DNA of 64,000 bases from Aurantiochytrium sp. KH105 (taxonomy: Eukaryota; Sar; Bigyra; Thraustochytrida; Thraustochytriidae), in the NCBI GenBank assembly GCA_003116975.1, contig BGKB01000017.1, positions 372,001-436,000 of the forward strand, in the 5' to 3' direction. Positions 30,023 through 40,820 of this stretch are shown here, in pieces; the first letter of the stretch is position 1; the number at the start of each line of letters is the position of its first letter. The position numbers and the translations under genes were made by a program. The notes beneath the pieces are model-generated. The model searched no databases and was not told the DNA's origin. It saw nothing but the letters and a program-made list of their open reading frames with translations.

Positions 30023-33000
30023 TCACGAGAGCATCTCCGTCTTTTCGGCTTCTGCGCGGGCGGCAAGGTCGTTGATATGCTGGCGCGAAGCAGGGCCCAG
30101 CGACTCGACCATGGAGTGCAGCTCTGAGCTTGCGTCGCGAAGAAGACTTGTCGGTGAGCCCATCTCGAGTACGCGACCATCTTGCATGACAGCAATCTTG
30201 TCGTACGTCGCGATCGTCTGCAAGCGATGTGCAATGCACAACACAGAGCAACGCCGACGCCGGTAAAACTGCTCGCGGACCATCTCATGAATGGCGTCAT
30301 CGGTGTTCAAGTCGATGGCCGAGCTTGGTTCATCAAGAACAAGCACCTTGTTCGGACGCAAAAGTGCACGCGCAAAGCAAATCAGCTGACGCTCGCCAGC
30401 CGACCAGTTGCGACCCGAGGCCTCGACTGGATCCTCAAGGGAAATGCTCTCGCCGAGACCGACAATGCGCAACGCCTCGCGCATGGCCTCGTCGTCGGTC
30501 TCGCCAAAGGGATCGAGATTTGTCGCGAGGGTACCCGAAATCAGGACGGGGTCTTGCGGAATAATGGTGATGCGACTCCGCAGAACAGTCAGATCGACCG
30601 TACTAATGTCACGACCGTCGACCATGACAGCGCCGCCAGAAATGGGTCGGAGGCGGAAGAGGCATGAAATCGTCGAACTCTTGCCAGCGCCTGTTCTGCC
30701 GCAAATGCCGAGCGACTCACCGCCTTGGACGGTAAAGGTGACACCCTTGAGCACGAGCGGCGCGTTCGGGCGGTAGCGCAGCTGGACATCACGGAACTCG
30801 ATGGCGCCCTTGGAGGGCCATTCAGAAGCTGGAGGTTTGGGGTCGAGGTCTGCGAGAGTCTTGTCGACCGCGTCCTCTTCCTCGAGCGTTTCGTACTCGA
30901 TCAAACGCTCATAAGAGGTAAAGAAGCTGTTCATGCGAATGATGTTTTGCGCGAGAATAGACGCAAAGTAAGGAAGATTGACGCAGTAGGCAATGACGAG
31001 CGCCAGCAAATCCGAATCGCCAAAGCTGTCGCGCAAGACCACCAGAATCAATGTGGCAAAAACCGCAATCGTGAAAGACATGTAATGCGTCACAAGCTGG
31101 CTCCAGTTGATAATCGAGCCAGCAACGTAGTTGGCGCGAGCATACTCGTCGGATGCAAGACGATGGCGAGCCTCAAAAAAGGGTCCAGTCTCCATCACCG
31201 CTGCCACATCGCGACCACGCGTGGCCTCCGTGGCGTTGGAAAGCAGAGGCGACATGCTGCTGTTGGCAATGCGACGCGACTCTCGCGACGTCCGATCCGA
31301 TGCAAGCGTTGCGAAATAAAAGATCACGGCCATGGCAACCACAATGACGGCAGCAATTGGGACAGAATAGCAAATGACGCCCAGCTGCACAATCAGGCCA
31401 ACCGTTTGCTGAATGGTGCTGTCCACCACGAGACTGAGCATGTTGTCCACCTTGGAGAGATCGCCGCTGAAGCGAGACATGATGCGGCCCGTCGAGGTTC
31501 CTTCGAACCACGAAAGAGGCGCACTCACGAGGCGACCCAGCATCGTGTGGTGCAGTCGGCGCGAGGCGCGCACGCCGCCAAAGCTCATCATCCACGAGGC
31601 AATCATGATAAAGCTACCGAAACCAATACCGAGCGCAGCATAAATGCCCGCGTAGAACGCATTGCTTTGTGTGTTGTCCGGGTCTTCGAGCGCCTCGGCC
31701 CAGCGCGTCAGCCACGCGTCATTCACTGCCATCATCACGTAGCCGCCCGTGCCGATCAGTTGGGCGACGGTCAGGTACCCGAGACCAATGGCCCGAAAGT
31801 ACGAAAAATACACGCTCATATCGACCCTGCCTCGTGTCAGCTCTTCCGTGCGAAGAAGAGATCCTTTGCCGCCCTTTGCGACCACATCATCATCATCATC
31901 ATCATTGTGATCGTCACTCGGAGGGGCTGACTCGACGCGCGCATCAAAACCATCATACAGCTGACTGCTCGCACGAATCGCGTCCTCGGCCTCTTGCAGA
32001 GGCTTGCGGAGCGTATCTTCTGCAGTTAAGGGGGCTCTCTGTACAATCGCAGCGTCCTCCTCGGTTTCCTCTTGCAAAAGCTTCGTGCACTCGACAAAAT
32101 CTGCAAACGCCGCGCTTGACTCGAGGAGTTCATCGTACGTTCCGATCGCAGACACCGTTCCATTGGAAATGTACAAGATGCGACTCACGCGCGGAAGCAA
32201 AGCGAGCTGGTTCATGGCAACGACGCACGCGCGGTTCTGGTCCTGGACTTGACGCAGAATGGCGTGCTCGAACATGTGCGCGCACATTTTCGCGTCGACG
32301 GCTGCGAGAATGTCGTCAAAGCACAATAACGTCGGCTCCGCGTACAAACTGCGCGCGACGGCCATGCGGGCTTGCTGACCTCCGGAGAGCGTTGTTCCAC
32401 GCTCGCCAATTTCCGTGTAAATCCCTCCGGGAAGTCCGGGAATGTCGGCTTGCAAGCCGCTTGCGAAGAGCGCGCGATCGAAGCGAAGCTGGTCAAAGGG
32501 TCGACCCAGGAGCACGTTTTGCTTGAGCGTGCCGCACACCACGAACGGCTTCTGTGGTGCATAGCCCACACTCTTGACCGTGCGAATCGGCGTGCTTTCG
32601 CCAGGAGTCGTCAACGGCGCGATGGCTTGCGCAACGCTCGAAAGCAAGGTGGACTTGCCCTCACCGACGCCACCGACAATGGCGACAATCTCGCCAGGCT
32701 GCACTGTAAAGGCGACATCCCGGAGCACAGCGCTCTCGCTGCTAGAACTCGAGACCCAGCCCAGCGAGCATTGCTTGACCTCGACGAGCGGGGCCGTCGA
32801 TTCTGGGCCAGGCGTGGGCAGGAACACGCGTTCGGCCTTGTCCGGGCGTCGAAAGTAAATGTTGAGACGTTTGAGCGTGACATCAAATGCCATGAGCGAC
32901 GTAAATCCAAGCGGCACGGAAATGAGCCCGAGACGGAGGGCCTGAAAGACGCTGATTGCAGCGTACGCGTCGGCCAGGTCGACAGAGCCTTTGGCAAAGA

Positions 33001-34192
33001 CGTAAAAGATCATGGTCGCCATTGACGCGAGCACCGGGCTTGCTCGGGCAGAGGCGATGGAGGTGACCTGCGCGATGCGAAAGTTACGAATGTAGACGCA
33101 CTCGCTGTCGCGAACGTCGCTGATCTTCTTGCGATACCTTTCCTCCCAGCCAAAGAGCTTGACGGCGCGAATGCCTTCCACGACCGTGTTGAGCATGGAA
33201 AGGCGCTCGTCCGCGTACATGAGGTTCTTCTCTTCGATCATGTGGATGAGCTTGCCCAAGAGCATGTTCAGCGCCATGATGCCCAGCATGATGGCGATGC
33301 CGACGAGCGCGCTCGTACCGATCAAAACCAGGAGGACTGCGACGCCGCCAATGACGCCTGCGATGGCCATGGGGAACTTGGCTGCGAAGCGCAGGTTTTC
33401 GTAGGCGCGAACGATGTCGTTGCCAATGAGGCTCGACTCCGAGGACTGGTCCTCGTACTGGCGCTGCGTATCGACGCGGAGCATCTTGCCGTACACCGCG
33501 GAGCTGGCGCAGATATGGAACATGGTGCCGAACTCCTCGGCAAGCAACTGCCGGGCCATCACGCCGGCCCAGCCCTCGGCGCCGACGATAATAGCAAAGT
33601 AGACGATGAGCACGATCGCGTCCGGGGTAGAGACGTCTTCTGCGACCGCGTCAACGATGACCTTGAGGATCAAGGGTTTGGCTACGGTGGACAGAATTCC
33701 TTGCATGATGGAAATGAGGGTGCCGAGTATCAGCGTGTTGCGCACTCTGGGAATGCGGAGCAAGGCGCGCTGGAAGGCGTGCTTGGCCGTTGGGTCTGTG
33801 TTGAAGTGCTCCTGGAACTCGAGGTACAATGACGAGGAGATGTAGTCCGGGTTGAGACCGGGGAGATCATCTTTGCGCAGGGGTTTCTTGAATCCCTTGA
33901 AGACGATGCCGTACATCCAGGTCAGAAAGGCCCTCCCCAGCACGCTCGTGTCCTTGAATGTGTGTTCGGCGCCCTTGGCCCTCGACTTGCGCGCGTCGGC
34001 CCACTCGCCGACGTCGACGCTGTTGCCCAGCATGGCCTCGTCTGCCGCCGCCAGCTCTGCCGCCGTCACCTTCATCTCCGGCGCCACCGCTCCCGACTCC
34101 GCCTCCACGCGGATCTCCACCTCGGGCCTCTCCTCCGCCCGCGGCGCCGGCCCCGCCTTGGGCCCCGGCGGCGACTTTTCCGCGCCCGTCAT
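30023..34192 (-). CDS. ABCC (MRP)-type ABC transporter 2
   Basis: 1389 residues, single exon. Cytosolic N-terminus with a conserved ELAAADEAMLGNSVDVGEWA motif shared by all three paralogues, TMD1 about residues 145-440, NBD1 with GGVGEGKSTLL, LSGGQQARM and LLCFDDILAAVD, a linker containing an Asp run (DDHNDDDDDD), TMD2 about 780-1080, and NBD2 with GRTGAGKSSTI, WSAGERQLI and VLVLDEPSSAID. The last ~245 residues and their DNA are almost identical to gene 1 although the TMDs are clearly diverged. ABCC proteins export organic anions, conjugates and drugs; the substrate here is unknown. ATG 34192 is the first Met after an in-frame stop. Confidence 0.95.
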   Translation of the reverse strand: MTGAEKSPPGPKAGPAPRAEERPEVEIRVEAESGAVAPEMKVTAAELAAADEAMLGNSVDVGEWADARKSRAKGAEHTFKDTSVLGRAFLTWMYGIVFKGFKKPLRKDDLPGLNPDYISSSLYLEFQEHFNTDPTAKHAFQRALLRIPRVRNTLILGTLISIMQGILSTVAKPLILKVIVDAVAEDVSTPDAIVLIVYFAIIVGAEGWAGVMARQLLAEEFGTMFHICASSAVYGKMLRVDTQRQYEDQSSESSLIGNDIVRAYENLRFAAKFPMAIAGVIGGVAVLLVLIGTSALVGIAIMLGIMALNMLLGKLIHMIEEKNLMYADERLSMLNTVVEGIRAVKLFGWEERYRKKISDVRDSECVYIRNFRIAQVTSIASARASPVLASMATMIFYVFAKGSVDLADAYAAISVFQALRLGLISVPLGFTSLMAFDVTLKRLNIYFRRPDKAERVFLPTPGPESTAPLVEVKQCSLGWVSSSSSESAVLRDVAFTVQPGEIVAIVGGVGEGKSTLLSSVAQAIAPLTTPGESTPIRTVKSVGYAPQKPFVVCGTLKQNVLLGRPFDQLRFDRALFASGLQADIPGLPGGIYTEIGERGTTLSGGQQARMAVARSLYAEPTLLCFDDILAAVDAKMCAHMFEHAILRQVQDQNRACVVAMNQLALLPRVSRILYISNGTVSAIGTYDELLESSAAFADFVECTKLLQEETEEDAAIVQRAPLTAEDTLRKPLQEAEDAIRASSQLYDGFDARVESAPPSDDHNDDDDDDVVAKGGKGSLLRTEELTRGRVDMSVYFSYFRAIGLGYLTVAQLIGTGGYVMMAVNDAWLTRWAEALEDPDNTQSNAFYAGIYAALGIGFGSFIMIASWMMSFGGVRASRRLHHTMLGRLVSAPLSWFEGTSTGRIMSRFSGDLSKVDNMLSLVVDSTIQQTVGLIVQLGVICYSVPIAAVIVVAMAVIFYFATLASDRTSRESRRIANSSMSPLLSNATEATRGRDVAAVMETGPFFEARHRLASDEYARANYVAGSIINWSQLVTHYMSFTIAVFATLILVVLRDSFGDSDLLALVIAYCVNLPYFASILAQNIIRMNSFFTSYERLIEYETLEEEDAVDKTLADLDPKPPASEWPSKGAIEFRDVQLRYRPNAPLVLKGVTFTVQGGESLGICGRTGAGKSSTISCLFRLRPISGGAVMVDGRDISTVDLTVLRSRITIIPQDPVLISGTLATNLDPFGETDDEAMREALRIVGLGESISLEDPVEASGRNWSAGERQLICFARALLRPNKVLVLDEPSSAIDLNTDDAIHEMVREQFYRRRRCSVLCIAHRLQTIATYDKIAVMQDGRVLEMGSPTSLLRDASSELHSMVESLGPASRQHINDLAARAEAEKTEMLS

Positions 34193-35658
34193 CCCGGCCC
34201 GGTCGTCGTCCTCGTCGTCGTCCCCGTCGTCGTCCCCGTCGTTGTCCTCGTCGTCGACGTGCTCGTCGATGTGCTCGTCGTCGATGTGCTCGTGCAGGTG
34301 CTAAAAGGCCCGGCGGGCTTCCCGGCATTCGGTTCTGCCGCTCTCGGCGCGGCGTGCGCGGCTCGACCTGGCGCAGCTCCAACGGCGGTGACCAATCTAT
34401 CGCGCCGCTTCCTGCGCCTCCGTGCGCCCTCGAGAGCACCTCGGCGATCCGGACCCGCCGCGGCGCGAGGAAGGGAAGGAGCAGGATGCGGGATGCGGGA
34501 TGCGGGATGCGGCGGATGGATGCGGATGGACGCGAGGATATGGGGCGTACGAGGCGGTGGACGGGGAGGAGAGGGCGAGATTGTGGACGAAGTGAGGAGC
34601 AAGATGCCGCTGAGCGAGAGGTGATGAGCGGGACGATGAAGAAGACGATTTGCTGCGCGAGATAGATGGTGGGCAAGATGAGGAGAGGAGGAGCACGAAG
34701 ACGATGAACCCGATGGTGGATATCGAACGAGATGCCGATCGAGATGACGGATGAGATGATGCTGGCAGGGTCGTGGACTCGTAACTGCAGGACGCAGTTG
34801 CAGGCGCAGTGCAGATGCAAAGCGGCGGCGGAGGGCGCGGAGTTGGAGACGAAAGGACGGACGGCGTGCGCCGCGACGCTGGGGCGAGCGAGCGCACCAA
34901 GACCGGCGCGGAGGAGCGAGGCTGCGAGAGAGATAGCGAGCGAGGCAGCGAGCGAGGACCGGACCGGGGTCGCGCCGCGGCGGTTGGCCTTGCGCGAGCA
35001 CGGGAAGAAGGAATTCGGCGCGCAGATGCACGGATGCGTATGCATGCACATGAAGATGGATGATGATGAAGACGCGCTCGTGGTCGACGGCGCCGTCGCC
35101 GTCGCTCGTGTTGGGTCGACCTCGGTGCGCCGCGAGTCCCGGGTGGGTTGTACTACCGAGGGTGCAAGCTTCATGGTGCATGCATGCATACATGCGAGGA
35201 CGGATGGGCGGGGTGGAGGCACGGCACGCATGGATGCTCGCTTCAGGGCACGCGTGACGGCGGGCGACCGACCTCACTCGCGCAGAGGCGCCAGGATGTG
35301 TTGGTCGTTTCAGTCGTCGGTGAGTGGCGCGGCCAGGGTTGGATCAAGGGCTGCACGGACCAAGCAAGGCCTCTCCTCTCCTCTCTTTGTCACTCACTTA
35401 CAGTTATAAGCTAGGTGCGCAGACCGCGACCGATGATGGCGCAAGCCCGAGATCAACCCGGGGCAGGTGTTGCATCGAAGGCCGAAACCTGGATCGCCAA
35501 GACTCGTAAGATCGTCGTGTCCGAAAGAGGCGCATACAGATAAATTATAAACTGACATACAAAGTAGAGGGAGGGAGGGAAGGGAAGAGAGAGCCTGTAA
35601 GGGCCTTTCTGGCTGGCAGGCTGGGTATAGCTAGCTGGCGCGGCAGAGATCTCGACAC
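34193..35658. other. Intergenic between ABCC genes 2 and 3
   Basis: Upstream region of ABCC gene 2. It contains a GTC/GTCCTC trinucleotide tract (34202-34290), a GGGATGC repeat (34487-34516) and long open frames on both strands that are low-complexity Arg/Ser/Pro. None resembles a protein; I treat it as promoter plus the 3' region of gene 3. Confidence 0.45.
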
Positions 35659-38600
35659 TCACTGGGTCTTCTTCTCCTCCTCGGCCCGCGCAGCGAGGTC
35701 GTTGATGTGCTGCCGCGACGCAGGGCCCAAGGACTCGACCATGGAGTGCAGCTCCGAGGTTGCGTCGTTGAGAAGGCTTGTCGGCGAGCCAATCTCGAGC
35801 ACACGACCATCCTGCATCACAGCAATCTTGTCATAGGTTGCGATCGTCTGCAAACGGTGCGCGATGCAGAGCACAGAGCATCGCCGGCGTCGGTAGAACT
35901 GTTCACGGACCATCTCGTGAATCGCGTCGTCCGTGTTCAGGTCGATGGCAGAACTTGGCTCGTCGAGCACAAGCACCTTGTTCGGCCGAAGAAGCGCACG
36001 CGCAAAGCAGATCAGCTGGCGCTCGCCAGCCGACCAGTTACGGCCCGAAGCCTCGACGGGGTCATCAAGCGAGACGCGCTGACCAAGACCAACAATCTGC
36101 AAGGCCTCGAGCATCTCCGCATCGCCGACCTCACCAAAGGGGTCCAAATTGGTCGCAAGCGTGCCCGAAATGAGCACCGGATCCTGAGGAATGATCGTAA
36201 TGCGGCTACGCAACACGTTCAGGTCCACCGTGCCTACATCCCGCCCATCGACCATGACGGCACCCCCCGAAATGGGACGCAAGCGAAACAAGCACGAAAT
36301 CGTCGAACTCTTGCCTGCGCCTGTCTTGCCGCAAATGCCGAGCGACTCGCCGCCTTGGACGGTAAAAGAAACGCCCTTGAGCACGAGTGGCGCAGTGGGT
36401 CGGTAGCGCAGTTGCACGTCACGAAACTCGATCGCGCCACTTGTCGGCCACACAGAAGCAGGCGGTTTGGGGTCCAGCCCCGGCTGATGCTGCACGGCAG
36501 CTTCTTCCACAGACTCCTCCTCTTCGAGGGTCTCGTACTCGAGAAGCCGCTCGTACGAGGTAAAGTAGCTGTTCATGCGAATCGTGATTTGGGACAGCAT
36601 GGCCGCAAAGTATGGAAGATTAACGCAGTAGACAATCACAAGAGCCAAAAGGTCCGAGCCACCGAAAACATCGCGCAGCACGACCAACATGAGGGTGGAA
36701 AAGACCGCGATGGTGAATGAAAGGTAGTGCGAAATCAGCTGACTCCAGTTGATGATGGAACCTGCGACGAAGTTAGCGCGCGCGTACTCGTCCGAGGCAA
36801 GACGGTGGCGAGCCTCGAAAAAGGGACCCGTCTCCATGACCGCGACCACGTCGCGACCTCGTGTTGCCTCTGCCGCATTGGAGAGGAGCGGCGACATATT
36901 GCTGTTCGCAATCCGGCGCGTCTCGCGCGATGCGCGATCGGCAGCCACTACCGCAACAGAAAAGAGGACGGCCACGACAACAATGACTACGGCCGCAATG
37001 GGTACAGCATAGCAGATGACGCCGAGCTGCACCAAAAGGGTCGCCAAGATCTGGGTCGCGTTATCCACGATCAAACTCAGCATCATGTCCACCTTGGAGA
37101 GATCGCCACTGAAACGAGACATGATACGGCCGGTTGAAGTTCCCTCGAACCACTCGAGCGGAGCGCGCAAGAGCCGCCGGAGCATCGTGTGGTGCAGCGT
37201 CCGTGAAGCGCGCACGCCGCCAAAGCAGAGCATCCAGCTCGTCGTCATGATGAAGCTTCCAAAGCCGAGACTCAGGGCGACGTAAACGCCCGCAAAAAAG
37301 GCATTGCCTCTTGTCTCGTTCGGGTCCTCCATCGCCTCGGCCCAGCGAGTGAGCCAGTAATCGTTGACCGCCATCATGATGTATCCTGACAGACAAATGG
37401 TTAGGGACAAGAGCATAAAAAACGGCCCGATCGCCTTAAAGTATGAAAAGTACACGTCCTTGTTCACTTTTCCCCGCGTCAGCTGCTCGGTGCCAAGTAT
37501 TGTGCCCTTTTTCCCCGTTTTGGACACGAGACTTTCCTCGTCATCATTGAGCCGCGAGTCTTCGAGACGAGCTGCGAATCCATCGTACAGCTTGCTGCTC
37601 TCCCGGATCACCTCGCTTGCCTCTTCGACATGGGAATTGGACGCTGAACGCGCGGGGGGCTCCTCGGGTTCGTTGCCGCCTTGCGCAAGAGCAGTGTCCT
37701 CCACAGATTCCTCCTGCAGCAACTTGGTACACTCGACAAAGTCAGCAAAGGCTGGACACGACTCCAGCAGCTCGTTGTACGTCCCTGAAGCTGACACGGT
37801 GCCTTCTGAAATGTACAAGATGCGACTCACGCGAGGAAGCAAAGCGAGCTGGTTCATGGCGACGACGCACGCGCGATTTTGCTCTTGAACCTGCTTGAGG
37901 ATAGCGTGCTCAAACATGTGTGCGCACATTTTGGCGTCCACGGCCGCGAGAATGTCATCAAAGCACAGTAGCGTTGGCTCTGCGTACAGACTGCGCGCGA
38001 CGGCCATGCGCGCCTGCTGGCCTCCTGAAAGTGTCGTGCCTCGTTCGCCCACTTCGGTATAGATTCCACCCGGAAGTGCGGCGATGTCTGCATGCATGCC
38101 GCTGGCAAAGAGCGCCCGATCGAAGCGAGCCTGATCAAAGGGCCTTCCCAAGAGAACGTTTTGCTTGAGTGTGCCGCACACGACAAACGGCTTTTGCGGC
38201 GCAAAGCCCACGCTACGCACCGTTCGAATTGGGGCGCGACCTTCTGACCTCGACAATGGCGCAATTGCCTGCGCGACGCTCGCAAGCAAGGTCGACTTGC
38301 CCTCGCCGACGCCGCCAACGACGGCCACGATCTCGCCCGGCTGCACGGAAAAGGCAACGTCGCGAAGTACAGCGCTATCGTCCTTGCCATCCGCAATCCA
38401 GCCGAGAGAGCATCGCTCGACCTGAACGACGGGGTCTTGCGAACCAGGTTCGGGCATTGGGAGAAAGACGCGGTCTGCCTTATCCGGACGCCGAAAGTAA
38501 ATGTTGAGTCGCTTGATCGTCACATCAACAGCCAGGAAGGCAGTCATGCACAGTGGCACAAAGATGAGTCCCAATCGCAAGGCCTGGAAAACGCTCACAG

Positions 38601-39858
38601 CCGCATACGCATCAGCCAGGTCGACAGAGTCCCGTCCAATTGCATAAAAGACAAGGGTTGCCATGGCGGAGAGCACCGGGCTCGCGCGCCCCGACGCGAT
38701 GGAGGTCACGTGCGCCAGACGGTAGTTGCGAATATGCGTGCACTCCTCGTCGCGAATGTCGTTGATCTTCTTGCGATACTTTTCTTCCCATCCAAAGAGC
38801 TTGACGGCGCGAATGCCCTCGACGACGGCTGTGAGGATGGACAAGCGCTCATCTGCAAAGCGAAGGTTCTTTTGCTCGATGCTGTGCGTGATCTTGCCCA
38901 TGAGCACGTTGAGGCACAAGATGGCCAGCATAATGCCGATGCCCACAAGCGCGCTCTTGCCAATCAAAAGAATGAGGACGACAACTCCGCCAATCACACT
39001 ACTCACCGCCATGGGAAGCTGCGCCGCAATACGGAGGTTTTCGTAAGCACGAACGACGTCGTTGCCAATGAGACTGGACTCTGACGCCTGATCCTCGTAC
39101 TGACGCTGCGTGTCGACGCGAAGCATTTTGCTGTACACGGCCGAGCTCGCGCAAATTTGGAACTGGGTTCCAAACTCCTCTGCAAGAAGCTGCCGGCCAA
39201 GGACGCCCGCCCATCCCTCGATGCCTACGATTGCGGCAAATTTGATGATGAGAATAATTGAGTCGACCGTGTTCACGTCGTTCTCCACGGCGTCCACAAT
39301 AATCTTGAGAATGAGAGGCCGCCCCACCGTGGCCAAGACGCCTTGCGTGGCCGAGAGAATGCTTCCAAGGATGAGTGTGTGGCGCACCTTTGGGATGCGC
39401 AACAGGGCGCGTTGAAACGCGTGCTTTGCCGTCGGGTCCGCGTTAAAATGTTCTTGAAATTGCATGTACAGCTTGGACGAAAGGTAGTCTGGATTCAAGC
39501 CGGGGAGATCCTCCTTTTGTAGCGGCTTCCTGAACCCCTTGAACACGAGTCCGTACATCCACGTGAGAAACGCCCTGCCGAAGACGCTGGTGTCCTTGGG
39601 TGTACGTTTCGCGCCCAACTCGCGGGACTTGCGCGCGTCTGCCCACTCGCCAAAGTCGATGCTGTTGCCGAGCATGGCCTCGTCCGCGGCCTCGAGCTCT
39701 GCAGACGTCATCTTCGCCTCCGGCGCCACCTCCGCCCGCACGTGCCCTGCCTCGAGCTCCTCCAGGCCCGGCGCTCCGGGCTGCTCCTCGGCCGCCAGCC
39801 TGAACGACTTCGGGCCGCCGCCGCCGCCGCCATCTCCATCATCCCCCGCCAGCGCCAT
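35659..39858 (-). CDS. ABCC (MRP)-type ABC transporter 3
   Basis: 1399 residues from ATG 39858 (MALAGDDGDGGGGGG). The frame is open to an ATG at 40221, but that extension is encoded by a tandem repeat and is Arg/Ala low complexity, so I use the inner start, which also matches the length of gene 2. Same layout as its neighbours: ELEAADEAMLGNSIDFGEWA N-terminal motif, TMD1, NBD1 (GGVGEGKSTLL, LSGGQQARM, LLCFDDILAAVD), TMD2, NBD2 (GKTGAGKSSTI, WSAGERQLI, VLVLDEPSSAID). Its NBD2 DNA has many silent differences from genes 1 and 2, so it did not share their recent homogenisation. Confidence 0.95.
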   Translation of the reverse strand: MALAGDDGDGGGGGGPKSFRLAAEEQPGAPGLEELEAGHVRAEVAPEAKMTSAELEAADEAMLGNSIDFGEWADARKSRELGAKRTPKDTSVFGRAFLTWMYGLVFKGFRKPLQKEDLPGLNPDYLSSKLYMQFQEHFNADPTAKHAFQRALLRIPKVRHTLILGSILSATQGVLATVGRPLILKIIVDAVENDVNTVDSIILIIKFAAIVGIEGWAGVLGRQLLAEEFGTQFQICASSAVYSKMLRVDTQRQYEDQASESSLIGNDVVRAYENLRIAAQLPMAVSSVIGGVVVLILLIGKSALVGIGIMLAILCLNVLMGKITHSIEQKNLRFADERLSILTAVVEGIRAVKLFGWEEKYRKKINDIRDEECTHIRNYRLAHVTSIASGRASPVLSAMATLVFYAIGRDSVDLADAYAAVSVFQALRLGLIFVPLCMTAFLAVDVTIKRLNIYFRRPDKADRVFLPMPEPGSQDPVVQVERCSLGWIADGKDDSAVLRDVAFSVQPGEIVAVVGGVGEGKSTLLASVAQAIAPLSRSEGRAPIRTVRSVGFAPQKPFVVCGTLKQNVLLGRPFDQARFDRALFASGMHADIAALPGGIYTEVGERGTTLSGGQQARMAVARSLYAEPTLLCFDDILAAVDAKMCAHMFEHAILKQVQEQNRACVVAMNQLALLPRVSRILYISEGTVSASGTYNELLESCPAFADFVECTKLLQEESVEDTALAQGGNEPEEPPARSASNSHVEEASEVIRESSKLYDGFAARLEDSRLNDDEESLVSKTGKKGTILGTEQLTRGKVNKDVYFSYFKAIGPFFMLLSLTICLSGYIMMAVNDYWLTRWAEAMEDPNETRGNAFFAGVYVALSLGFGSFIMTTSWMLCFGGVRASRTLHHTMLRRLLRAPLEWFEGTSTGRIMSRFSGDLSKVDMMLSLIVDNATQILATLLVQLGVICYAVPIAAVVIVVVAVLFSVAVVAADRASRETRRIANSNMSPLLSNAAEATRGRDVVAVMETGPFFEARHRLASDEYARANFVAGSIINWSQLISHYLSFTIAVFSTLMLVVLRDVFGGSDLLALVIVYCVNLPYFAAMLSQITIRMNSYFTSYERLLEYETLEEEESVEEAAVQHQPGLDPKPPASVWPTSGAIEFRDVQLRYRPTAPLVLKGVSFTVQGGESLGICGKTGAGKSSTISCLFRLRPISGGAVMVDGRDVGTVDLNVLRSRITIIPQDPVLISGTLATNLDPFGEVGDAEMLEALQIVGLGQRVSLDDPVEASGRNWSAGERQLICFARALLRPNKVLVLDEPSSAIDLNTDDAIHEMVREQFYRRRRCSVLCIAHRLQTIATYDKIAVMQDGRVLEIGSPTSLLNDATSELHSMVESLGPASRQHINDLAARAEEEKKTQ

Positions 39859-40019
39859 CGCGCCGCGAGCCTGCGCTGCCGCGCGCCTCGCTCGCCAACC
39901 TCGCTCGCCCGCCTCGCCCGCCCGCTCGCTCGCGTTGCAGTTCTGCTGCCGCTGCTGCCGCCGCGCTGAGGAGCCGCGACGAGAAGCGGCGCAGCCGCGG
40001 CGTGCAGGGCGGTCACTCC

Positions 40020-40150
40020 GTCCACGGAGAGCGGCGCCTTTGCCGCGCACAAATGCACGCCTTCGCCGCGCACAAATGCACGCCTTGCGTTGCCTTGCGG
40101 TGCCTTGCGGTGCCTTGCGGTGCCTTGCGGCGGTGCCGTGCGGTGCCGTG
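40020..40150. repeat. Short tandem repeats upstream of ABCC gene 3
   Basis: GCGCACAAATGCACGCCTT occurs twice (from about 40047 and 40067), followed by several TGCCTTGCGG units to about 40130 and TGCCGTGCGG variants. Together they account for the open extension of the ABCC 3 frame. Confidence 0.8.
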
Positions 40151-40820
40151 CATTGCGACAGGGCCCGCGTCGTGATGCACGGCCGCGCCTCCGAGGGCGG
40201 GGAGGTGAGACGCGCGGCCAATGCACGCGCTGGGCGGGGAAGCCCCGGATGTCCCTGTCCGATCGTCGAAGGTCACCGGGGTTCTTGGGACGCTCTGGGG
40301 CGCGGGTGGCTAGCCTGAGGTTATGCTGGACGGGGTCTTGGGCCAGCCAGACAGCCAGACAGCCAGACAGCCCGTGGCTCGTTGGCGATGGTGGTGGTGA
40401 AGGGCTTGGGTTCTCCGGGCGTCGGATTCGGCGGAGGCACTGCGATAGTTTCGGGCGCTGAGGTTCTGGTCGCGAGCCTGGCCCTAGGGCAGGGGAAATG
40501 CACCGAGGTCAGGCAGCAAGGGAGTTTCCTGGGACCTAGAGCGCGATGGTTGCGATGTATAGGTTGCTTGTTTTGTGATACTGCTTGCTGATTTTTCGGC
40601 TTCCCGAGGCGCTTTTCGCCCAGCCTGCCTAGCGACAGTTTGGACCACTTATCCGGGAGCTCAGGTAGAACGTGTCCTTTCCGCTGCAGTCTGCCGGTTT
40701 TGGGGATCTTTTTTGAAGTGATTCCAGATTGCTTTGACTGACTCTCGGGCACGCCGAAGATGTTCAAGGCTACCTTTTCATTCGCATCAACATCGCAAAT
40801 CTTGATGAGCTGAGGGCTGC
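40151..40820. other. Intergenic upstream of SEPSECS repeat
   Basis: Includes an AGCCAGAC tandem run at 40346-40372 and a minus-strand frame of 148 codons (40321-40767) with no recognisable protein features. Nothing else supported. Confidence 0.35.

Noticed and set aside
30725..31930. 401-codon plus-strand frame opposite ABCC gene 2
   Set aside because: Antisense shadow; its composition mirrors the transporter codons.
33867..35277. Long minus-strand open frames upstream of ABCC gene 2
   Set aside because: Ser/Arg/Pro low complexity; parts are shadows of the ABCC 2 N-terminus and of trinucleotide repeats.
39859..40221. 121-residue N-terminal extension of ABCC gene 3
   Set aside because: Encoded by short tandem repeats and Arg/Ala low complexity; absent from both paralogues.
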